Assembly (NCBI GenBank): GCA_901456055.1
Contig: CABDWT010000004.1
Coordinates: 682,001-746,000, forward strand
Length of the DNA stretch: 64,000 nt
Reading direction: 5' to 3'
DNA from: Phytobacter ursingii
Lineage (GTDB): Bacteria > Pseudomonadota > Gammaproteobacteria > Enterobacterales > Enterobacteriaceae
Position numbers and translations under genes: made by a program. Within the stretch, counting starts at the first letter, position 1; each line of letters starts with the position of its first letter. Below, piece by piece: positions 26,586 through 33,871 of this stretch. The notes beneath the pieces were generated by a model, which saw only the letters and a program-made list of their open reading frames with translations, was not told where the DNA came from and ran no database searches.

Positions 26586-27469
26586 CAGTGTTATTTATTC
26601 ATGGCATTGATCAGCAAGAGTTTACTGCAGCACAGCTATTGACGACTTGGACTAATAATATTGAAGATGTTGCACCGGGTCTCCTGCTGAACACCCCAGT
26701 ACAAATGGCCTATTATGCAACTATACTTGCAGAGTTTTCTGCGGGTAGCTTCTCTTCTGCAACTACTATGGGAAGTGACCTTAGCAATGCTAATTCTGCG
26801 GAGCTGAATTTTTGTTATGATGTTCTGGATGAGATTGCCATCGCAAACGGTCTGGATTTATCTACTGTCCAGCAGGTGATGTCGGGTGAAACGGATGATA
26901 TTGTCCCTATGGGCAGCTCACTGTTGCGTAGTATTGTGAGAATTGCGGCGGCGCTGGAAAAAAAAGCACCTCAACGGACTGAAATAGTTCTTCGACTTCT
27001 AAAGCAAGCCTACATCTATCTAACAGTGATGTCAGCACGAAGGGCGGTAGACTCAGCTGTTCGCCCCATGATTGAGCAGAACCCACAAATCTTGATAACT
27101 CATTCATTAGGTACGGTTGTTGCGTTCAATATATTGCAACAACTGGAGAAAGAGATGGCATCAATTGACATACCGCTTTTTATCACGCTAGGTTCCCCCT
27201 TGGGACTTGAAGCATTCAAAGCCAGGCTTGAAGGTCCTCGTAAAAAGCCTGGTAATGTACAACGCTGGGTCAATTTCTTCGACACATCAGATATAGTCAC
27301 ATTGGGAAAAAACTTAGACATTGATACGTTTGCTGATGGTATAGAGAACGATGGAACTGTTAACAACAAATCGAAAAATGCACATAGTATTGCCGGTTAT
27401 CTTATTCACCAAAATTTAATTGACTTGCTCAGGAATACCATTAATAAAGAATTTAACCTCCGTGGTTAA
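26582..27469 (+). CDS. Alpha/beta-hydrolase (lipase-like), partner of the caspase-like protease
   Basis: A 295-aa protein. The alpha/beta-hydrolase hallmarks are the oxyanion strand VLFIHGID (residues 3-10), the nucleophile elbow ILITHSLGT (Ser175, with His in place of the first Gly), a candidate acid in NFFDTSDIV (Asp234 or Asp237), and His268 in NAHSIAGYL. The strand LFITLGSPLG resembles lipase-like members. It overlaps the caspase-like gene by ATGA. No signal peptide, so it would act inside the cell, for example on membrane lipids. A plausible model is that the protease activates this enzyme. Substrate unknown. Confidence 0.72.
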   Translation: MTVLFIHGIDQQEFTAAQLLTTWTNNIEDVAPGLLLNTPVQMAYYATILAEFSAGSFSSATTMGSDLSNANSAELNFCYDVLDEIAIANGLDLSTVQQVMSGETDDIVPMGSSLLRSIVRIAAALEKKAPQRTEIVLRLLKQAYIYLTVMSARRAVDSAVRPMIEQNPQILITHSLGTVVAFNILQQLEKEMASIDIPLFITLGSPLGLEAFKARLEGPRKKPGNVQRWVNFFDTSDIVTLGKNLDIDTFADGIENDGTVNNKSKNAHSIAGYLIHQNLIDLLRNTINKEFNLRG

Positions 27470-27784
27470 TAAATTCAGATTGTTCGACTTGGATGAAAAA
27501 TGAGAACATAATATTTTTAATTATGTAAATAAATGCAGTGACGTCATTTTCACATGCTATTATCACGTAAGTCACTGATTATGTTTTCTTCTGAAACATA
27601 ATCAGATAGCATCTAGTTTACAGCTCAGCTGCAGCTTGAAGTATAAATTATGCATTTCTTTATATTCTTCTTAGTATTTTCTCATTCATTAATTTAAATA
27701 ATTTCAGATAGATGTCATCAGCATGACCTTCCCTGAAAGCTGATTTATTAGAGTCCGCTTTCTTTTTTCATTAAGGAAAGAATC
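27470..27784. other. Intergenic region before the GTPase gene
   Basis: AT-rich, with GTGACGTCATTTTCAC-like symmetry near 27539-27553 that might be an operator. No gene is seen. It marks the border between the defence block and the yfjP-type block. Confidence 0.3.
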
Positions 27785-28660
27785 ATGCAAGAGAACAATG
27801 GTTTTACCGTTATTGAACACTCCCTGTCTGCCATTCCTGACACCATACGAAAACATATCCTGAACCACATCCGCAAGCTCACCGATTACGAACCCGTCAT
27901 TGGCATCATCGGTAAAACCGGTGCGGGGAAATCGTCGCTGTGTAATGCCCTTTTTAAGGGGGACGTGTCGGCAGTCAGCGATGTCTCGGCCTGTACCCGC
28001 GAGCCACTGCGGCTCCGGATTTCGGTCGGACGGCACAGCCTGACGCTGGTGGATTTACCCGGTGTCGGGGAAAGTCTTGCCCGTGACCGGGAATACCGGC
28101 AACTCTATCAGGAATGGCTCCCCCGGCTGGACCTGGTCCTCTGGGTGATGAAAGCCGATGACCGGGCGCTTTCCGTTGATGAGCAATTCTACCGGCAGGT
28201 GATTGGCGAAGCACACCGGCACAAGGTGCTGTTTGTGGTGAACCAGGCCGATAAAATTGAACCCTGCCATGAATGGGATGCGCTCACAGGCAGTCCGTCC
28301 GCGATGCAGTACCTCAATATCCAGAGCCGACTTATCGATATCGGTAAGCTGTTTTCCCCCGCAGCACCAGTGGTGGCCATCTCCGCCCGGACCGGATGGG
28401 GACTGACCGCGATGGCGGAAGCAATGATGAAACATTTACCGGTACAGGCAGGCAGTCCGGTGTCCACACAGTTGCGTGAGGAGGTCCGTACTGAGCAGGT
28501 AAAGTCCCGGGCCCGGTACGGGTTCGGTGAGGCGGTAGGGCGCTCGCTGGACACGGTAGCCGAAGGCCCCTTTATTCCTGCCCCTGTCAGCACACTGATA
28601 CGCTGTGTCCGCGATGCGGTCGTGTCCGTTGCCCGCGCCGTGTGGGATTTTTTCTTCTGA
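27785..28660 (+). CDS. YfjP/YeeP-family GTPase
   Basis: A 291-aa Era-like GTPase. G1 is GKTGAGKSS, G3 is DLPGVGES and G4 is NQADKIEP. It matches the YfjP/YeeP/YkfA family found next to Ag43 genes and in CP4-type islands; its cellular task is unknown. The C-terminal 60 residues are a family-specific amphipathic tail. It is followed by a hairpin terminator and then the yfjQ-like gene. GC content is clearly higher than in the defence block to its left. Confidence 0.85.
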   Translation: MQENNGFTVIEHSLSAIPDTIRKHILNHIRKLTDYEPVIGIIGKTGAGKSSLCNALFKGDVSAVSDVSACTREPLRLRISVGRHSLTLVDLPGVGESLARDREYRQLYQEWLPRLDLVLWVMKADDRALSVDEQFYRQVIGEAHRHKVLFVVNQADKIEPCHEWDALTGSPSAMQYLNIQSRLIDIGKLFSPAAPVVAISARTGWGLTAMAEAMMKHLPVQAGSPVSTQLREEVRTEQVKSRARYGFGEAVGRSLDTVAEGPFIPAPVSTLIRCVRDAVVSVARAVWDFFF

Positions 28661-28686
28661 GCTGTTAATCCGCTACTTCTCCCTGA

Positions 28687-28716
28687 GCCCTGTCGCCACT
28701 GCGACGGGGCTTTTTT
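28687..28716 (+). terminator. Hairpin terminator after the GTPase gene
   Basis: GCCCTGTCGC and GCGACGGGGC pair over 10 bp (one G:T) and are followed by T6. Confidence 0.75.
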
Positions 28717-28744
28717 ATTTTCACGCTATATCCAGGAGTTCACC

Positions 28745-29566
28745 ATGACCCGTCTGGCCTCGCGCTTTGGCGCAACACACCTTATCCGCCGTGACCGCCC
28801 GCTGACCCGTGAAGAGCTGTTCCGCACGGTACCGAGTGTGTTCAGTGAAAACAAACACGCTTCACGCAGTGAGCGTTACACGTATATCCCGACCATCACC
28901 CTGCTGGATAACCTGCAGCGGGAAGGCTTCCGCCCGTTCTTTGCCTGCCAGGCGCGGGTACGGGATGAGGGCAAACGCGAGCATACAAAACATATGCTGC
29001 GCCTGCGCCGTGAAGGGCAAATCACCGGCCATCAGGTGCCGGAAATCATCCTGCTCAACAGCCATGACGGCTCCAGTTCGTATCAGATGTTGCCGGGACT
29101 GTTCCGCGCCGTCTGCCAGAACGGCCTTATCTGCGGTGAGTCATTCGGGGAGGTTCGGGTGCCGCACAAGGGAGATGTGGTCGGCAAAGTGATTGAAGGG
29201 GCTTATGAGGTGCTGGGTATCTTTGACCGGGTGGAAGAAAAGCGCGAGGCGATGCAGTCGCTGTTGCTGCCGCCTCCGGCACAGGAAGCCCTTGCCCGGG
29301 CGGCCATCACCTACCGCTTTGGTGAAGACCACCAGCCGGTGACCGAAGCGCAGGTGCTGTCCCCCCGTCGCTGGCAGGATGAAAGCAGCGACCTGTGGAC
29401 GACGTACCAGCGGGTGCAGGAGAACCTGATTAAGGGCGGGTTATACGGACGCAATGCAAAAGGGAACCGCATGCACACCCGGGCCGTGAAGGGTATCGAC
29501 GGTGACGTGAAGCTCAACCGGGCACTGTGGGTGATGGCGGAAACGTTGCTGGAAAAGCTGGGCTGA
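28745..29566 (+). CDS. yfjQ: DUF932 protein (YfjQ-like)
   Basis: A 273-aa protein of the DUF932 family: YIPTITLLDNLQREGFRPFFACQARVR, PEIILLNSHDGSSSYQMLPGLFRAVCQNGLI. The family is common on phages, plasmids and CP4-type islands. Its function is unknown. Ordered yfjP-yfjQ-yfjR as in CP4-57. CAGGAG precedes ATG 28745. Confidence 0.88.
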   Translation: MTRLASRFGATHLIRRDRPLTREELFRTVPSVFSENKHASRSERYTYIPTITLLDNLQREGFRPFFACQARVRDEGKREHTKHMLRLRREGQITGHQVPEIILLNSHDGSSSYQMLPGLFRAVCQNGLICGESFGEVRVPHKGDVVGKVIEGAYEVLGIFDRVEEKREAMQSLLLPPPAQEALARAAITYRFGEDHQPVTEAQVLSPRRWQDESSDLWTTYQRVQENLIKGGLYGRNAKGNRMHTRAVKGIDGDVKLNRALWVMAETLLEKLG

Positions 29567-29750
29567 CAGCGGCTCCTGCCGGTGTAGTTTAGGTTAGGGA
29601 AAAATTGCGGTCAAATTCAGCCTGTTATCGGCATGTTGTAAACGGACATCTCCTGTCCGTCAGGGGCCCGCCCGGGTGCCTGGAAATGTCCCTGTGCGTG
29701 GTCAGCCCGCGTCCTGACTCACATCCTTTTCCTGAAAAAAATTTCCCGGT

Positions 29751-29788
29751 GTGTCCATACCCTGTCCGGCCCCCTCTTTAAAGTAATT
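29751..29788 (+). repeat. 38-bp element upstream of yfjR (copy 1)
   Basis: It begins GTGTCCATACCCTGTCCGGC and ends TTAAAGTAATT, and recurs with three mismatches at 47797-47834. It lies 41 bp before the yfjR-like start. Probably a promoter/operator shared by two island transcription units. Confidence 0.7.
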
Positions 29789-29828
29789 ACATTCATTTCA
29801 GTCAGTTAACTGCCAAGGAGCGTATCCA

Positions 29829-30515
29829 ATGGTTCAGACAGAACGCCGTCATGACCGGCTGGCTGTCCGGCTCTCCATCATTATCAGCCGACTGCTGGCG
29901 GGTGAAACCCTGAGCGTGCAAAAGCTGGCCGCTGAATTTGCCGTTTCTCCCCGCACCCTGCGCCGGGATTTCCGCGAGCGGCTGATGTACATGGACCTGG
30001 AGTACCGCAACGGTATCTGCCGTCTGCGTTCCGGTGTCAGTGGTACACAGCGTGAGCTGGACATTCTGACGTTTGCCCACCGTTCCGGTCTGGCGGACCT
30101 GTTCCCCGGGCTGGACCGGCGTCTGGTCAGTACCCTGCTGGAAAGCGAAGCCTCGCCCTGTCTGGTCTGGCCGGTGCCCTCCGGCAGTTCACCGGCGCTG
30201 GCACTCTCCTTTTACCGTCTGATTAAAGCCATAACGGCACGTCAGCAGGTCGGGCTGCAGACGGAAGGCCAGCGCACGGAGTATCTGTCGCCTTACCGGC
30301 TGGTGGCGCAGGAGGGTGCCTGGTATCTGGTGGCGGAACACAACGGACAGCCCGCCGTGTTCAGGCTCGATGACATTCAGGTCGTGCAGCCCACTGCCGA
30401 AACGTTCAGATGGAATGAACAGCTGTACCGGCTGTCGGAAAACCCCGGCTTCGTTCAGGCCCTGCCGCATTTCCGCTGTATCCGGCAGTCCCTGGATGTT
30501 CTCTCTTCCCCGTAG
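29829..30515 (+). CDS. yfjR: WYL-domain transcriptional regulator (YfjR-like)
   Basis: A 228-aa DeoR/YafY-type regulator with an N-terminal helix-turn-helix ([25 protein letters not shown]) and a C-terminal WYL domain ([23 protein letters not shown]...FRLDDIQ). WYL domains bind nucleic-acid-type ligands and are common in island and defence regulators. Its own 5' region carries the 38-bp element also found before a secreted-protein gene at 47956, so it may control both. Confidence 0.87.
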   Translation: MVQTERRHDRLAVRLSIIISRLLAGETLSVQKLAAEFAVSPRTLRRDFRERLMYMDLEYRNGICRLRSGVSGTQRELDILTFAHRSGLADLFPGLDRRLVSTLLESEASPCLVWPVPSGSSPALALSFYRLIKAITARQQVGLQTEGQRTEYLSPYRLVAQEGAWYLVAEHNGQPAVFRLDDIQVVQPTAETFRWNEQLYRLSENPGFVQALPHFRCIRQSLDVLSSP

Positions 30516-30589
30516 CTGTTTCTTACCGGTCTGCCCCGCACCTGCGGGTGCAGGCCTTTTTTTACTTAAAACTCAATAAGGTTACTCCA

Positions 30590-33500
30590 GTGAAACGAAA
30601 CCTGAACACCAGCTACCGGCTGGTATGGAATGATGTTCTGGGTGCATTTGTGGTGGTCTCTGAGCTGGCCACAGCCCGGGGTAAACGCAGCCGCACCGTA
30701 CTGGCCATTGCCGTGGCCGGGCTGATGAGCACTGCCGCGCTGGCTGCCGGTAATACCACAGTTCCCGCCGGACAGACGGTGGACGGCGCGGTTATCAGCA
30801 ACCACGACACCCAGGAGGTCTGGGGCAGCGCCACCGGTACGGTGGTGAATACCGGCCAGGAATACGGTGACAATGATGATGCCAACACAGGCGGACAGTT
30901 TGTGCAGTCCGGTGGCGTGGCAGACAACACTACGGTGAACCGCAATGGCCTGCAGGCAGTCCTGTCCGGTGGCTCCGCCACCCGCACGACGATTAATGCC
31001 GGTGGCGGTCAGAGTGTGCACGGACAGGCAACGGACAGCGTACTGAACGGCGGTGAACAGTGGGTACAGAGCGGTGGCAGTACCACCGGTACCGTCATCA
31101 GTGCCGGGGGGTATCAGCTGGTGAAAAGCGGTGCGCAGGCCAGCGGTACGGTGGTGAATACCGGGGCGGAAGGCGGGCCGGATGCGGAGAACAGCGACGG
31201 GATGTTTGTCAGCGGCATCGCAACGGACACCCTCATTCATGCAGGCGGACGGCAGATTGTGGCGGCAGGTGGCTTATCGACCGGTACCACCATTCAGGCA
31301 GGTGGCGACCAGAGCGTGCATGGTCAGGCACAGAACACCACGCTGGACGGCGGTAATCAGTATGTCCACGCCGGAGCCCAGGCCAGCGGTACGACGGTGA
31401 ATGCCGGTGGCTGGCAGGTGGTACAGCAGTCCGGGACCGCAGACGCCACCACGGTGAACCGTGACGGTAAACTCAGCGTGGCCGCAGGCGGCACCGCCAG
31501 CAATGTCACCCTGAATGCCGGTGGTGCACTGGTGACCAGTACGGCGGCCACGGTCTCCGGTATCAACAGTCTCGGCAGTTTTAATGTGGATGCAGCCACG
31601 GCCAGCGCCACTAACGTTCTGCTGGAAAACGGCGGTCGCCTTGATGTGCTCTCCGGTGGTTCAGCGGACACCACCACCGTCAGTAATGGCGGCGTGCTGG
31701 CGGTTGCCACCGGCGGTGTGGCACAACATATCGTAATGAATGAGGGCGGCGTGCTGATTGCAGACAGTGGTTCAACGGTCAGCGGGACGAACACTGCGGG
31801 TACCTTTGGTATTGATGCGGCCACCGGCAGAGCCAGTAACCTGCATCTTGGTAACGGCAGCACGTTCAGCGTGCGGGCAAACGGTGTGGCGGACAACACC
31901 ACTGTCAGCAGTGGCGGCACACTGAATGTCAGTCAGGGCGGCGTGCTGAGCGGGACCACCACGCTGACTGACAGTGCCACACTCAGCGGCAGTGCCACCA
32001 GCAATGACCTGGTGCAGGTCATCACCGCGACGGGGACGGGAGCACTTATCACCGGGTCGCTGGGCGGCAATGGTCAGTTGCTCAAGGACGGTGGCGGTAC
32101 CCTGACGGTCAGCAACGGCACCCTCACGCAGTCTGCCGTGAACCTGAATCAGGGGGCACTGATACTGGATAATGCGCAGGTCAGCACGGACATCATCGCA
32201 CAGTCCGGCACGTTACTGACACTGACCGGCAATACCGTGATGAACGGGGCCATTGACCCGACAGATGTCACTCTGGACAGCGGTGCCACCTGGAATATCG
32301 ACCGTCACGCCACCGTGGCTTCCGTGCTCGACACGCTTTCTAACGCCGGGACCATCAGTTTCTCAGCCCCTCAGGGTAACTTTGTGCCTGCCACCCTGAC
32401 GGTGAAAAACCTCACCGGTCGCGGCGGGAGTATCAGTATGTTTATCCGCCTGGATGACCCGGCCTTCCCGACCGACAGGCTGGTGATTGACGGCGGTCAG
32501 GCGACCGGGAAAACCTGGCTGAACTTCACCAGCACCGGGAACAGCAGACTGGGCCTGGCCACCACCGGCAACGGGATTAAAGTGGTGGATGCGGTGAACG
32601 GGGCGACGACCACCGGTGATGCCTTTGCGCTGGGCCATAAGCTGCAGGCCGGGGCCTATAACTACACCCTGAACCACGGTACAACGGATGAAAGCTGGTA
32701 TCTCAGCAGTGAATCTGTTTACCGGTCCGAAGTCGCCCTCTATGCCTCGCTGTATGCGCAGAGTATGGACTATGACCGGGCACTTGCCGGAACGTACAGC
32801 CAGCGCAGCACGGCGCAGGAAGCCAGAGGGATGTGGGGACGTGTTCAGGGCGGGCATACCGGCCACGGTGACCGCAGCGGTATTGCGCAGGGTGCAACAC
32901 CGGAAAGCAGTGGCAGCTACGGTTTTGTGCAGCTCGGGGGCGACCTGGTGAAAACGCAGACCGGTCCGCTATCACTGACGGCGGGGATGTACGGTGCTGC
33001 AGGTGAGTCCCGTTCAGACGTGAAGAATGATGACCGCTCTGCTGCCGGTACCGCGCGAGACACGGTATACAGTCTGGGCGGATACCTGACAGCCGTGCAC
33101 CAGCCATCAGGTTTATGGACGGATGTGGTGGCGCAGGGTTCGCGACATTCCCTGAAAGCACAGTCTGATAACAACAACTTCGATACCCATGGACAGGGCT
33201 GGCTGGGTTCGGTGGAAACCGGCCTGCCACTGAGCGTCAGCCAGGGGCTGGTACTGGAACCACAGTTACAGTATGTCTGGCAGGGGCTCAGCCTGAACAA
33301 TGGTCATGACGATGGTGGCTATATGGATTTTGGTCACGGCACCGCACAGCATGTCCGTGCCGGTCTGCGCTTTGGCAACCAGTCTGAAATGGCCTTCGGT
33401 CAGGGCTCATCCACCCTCCCGGGCCATGGGCGCGGTATGAAGCACAGTATCAGTGAACTGCCGGTAAGCTGGTGGGTCCGGCCGTCGGTGGTCCGGACAT

Positions 33501-33721
33501 TCAGCTCGCAGGGTAACCTGGATATGGGTACCGCAACTCCGGGCAGTAATGTCACGTTCAGCCCGTCGCAGGACGGCACCTCGGCTGAGTTACTGGCCGG
33601 TGTGTCAGCCCGGGTCCGGGATAATGTGACACTGGGTGTTCAGGGGGGATATACCCGCAGTGTCAGCGGGAACAGTGCAGAGGGTTATAACGGACAGGCC
33701 AGTGTGAAAGTCATGTTCTGA
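30590..33721 (+). CDS. flu: Antigen 43-type autotransporter adhesin
   Basis: A 1043-aa self-associating autotransporter (type Va). It has an extended signal peptide (VKRNLNTSYRLVWNDVLGAFVVVSELA...ALAAG), then a passenger beta-helix of about 19-residue repeats (30-600). An autochaperone-like region leads into a C-terminal 12-strand beta-barrel ending YNGQASVKVMF. It mediates aggregation and biofilm. GTG 30590 is the start, with AAGG 9 nt upstream. Only 74 bp separate it from yfjR, and that gap contains no GATC site. The Dam/OxyR phase switch of classical agn43 is therefore absent from this gap. A hairpin (GCACC/GGTGC with T7) lies in the gap. Confidence 0.93.
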   Translation: MKRNLNTSYRLVWNDVLGAFVVVSELATARGKRSRTVLAIAVAGLMSTAALAAGNTTVPAGQTVDGAVISNHDTQEVWGSATGTVVNTGQEYGDNDDANTGGQFVQSGGVADNTTVNRNGLQAVLSGGSATRTTINAGGGQSVHGQATDSVLNGGEQWVQSGGSTTGTVISAGGYQLVKSGAQASGTVVNTGAEGGPDAENSDGMFVSGIATDTLIHAGGRQIVAAGGLSTGTTIQAGGDQSVHGQAQNTTLDGGNQYVHAGAQASGTTVNAGGWQVVQQSGTADATTVNRDGKLSVAAGGTASNVTLNAGGALVTSTAATVSGINSLGSFNVDAATASATNVLLENGGRLDVLSGGSADTTTVSNGGVLAVATGGVAQHIVMNEGGVLIADSGSTVSGTNTAGTFGIDAATGRASNLHLGNGSTFSVRANGVADNTTVSSGGTLNVSQGGVLSGTTTLTDSATLSGSATSNDLVQVITATGTGALITGSLGGNGQLLKDGGGTLTVSNGTLTQSAVNLNQGALILDNAQVSTDIIAQSGTLLTLTGNTVMNGAIDPTDVTLDSGATWNIDRHATVASVLDTLSNAGTISFSAPQGNFVPATLTVKNLTGRGGSISMFIRLDDPAFPTDRLVIDGGQATGKTWLNFTSTGNSRLGLATTGNGIKVVDAVNGATTTGDAFALGHKLQAGAYNYTLNHGTTDESWYLSSESVYRSEVALYASLYAQSMDYDRALAGTYSQRSTAQEARGMWGRVQGGHTGHGDRSGIAQGATPESSGSYGFVQLGGDLVKTQTGPLSLTAGMYGAAGESRSDVKNDDRSAAGTARDTVYSLGGYLTAVHQPSGLWTDVVAQGSRHSLKAQSDNNNFDTHGQGWLGSVETGLPLSVSQGLVLEPQLQYVWQGLSLNNGHDDGGYMDFGHGTAQHVRAGLRFGNQSEMAFGQGSSTLPGHGRGMKHSISELPVSWWVRPSVVRTFSSQGNLDMGTATPGSNVTFSPSQDGTSAELLAGVSARVRDNVTLGVQGGYTRSVSGNSAEGYNGQASVKVMF

Positions 33722-33736
33722 TAAAAAAACAGGCAC

Positions 33737-33764
33737 AAAACGCTCCCTGAATGGGGAGCGTTTT
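33737..33764 (+). terminator. Hairpin terminator after Ag43
   Basis: AAAACGCTCCC and GGGAGCGTTTT form an 11-bp stem with a short loop, ending in TTTT. It separates Ag43 from the convergent mgtA-type gene; 33765-33871 holds nothing else visible. Confidence 0.82.
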
Positions 33765-33871
33765 GAACAAGGCTGATATTTAAAAGCAACTCATACCACC
33801 TTGTTGTACCTCAACGCGATGGTCCAGAAAAACGGACAACGCAGTCCTTCCCTCTCCCGCATCAATAAGGC

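Noticed and set aside
30566-33300. Several long antisense frames under the Ag43 gene
   Set aside because: They follow from the GC-rich repeat structure of the passenger domain; no ribosome sites or recognisable products.
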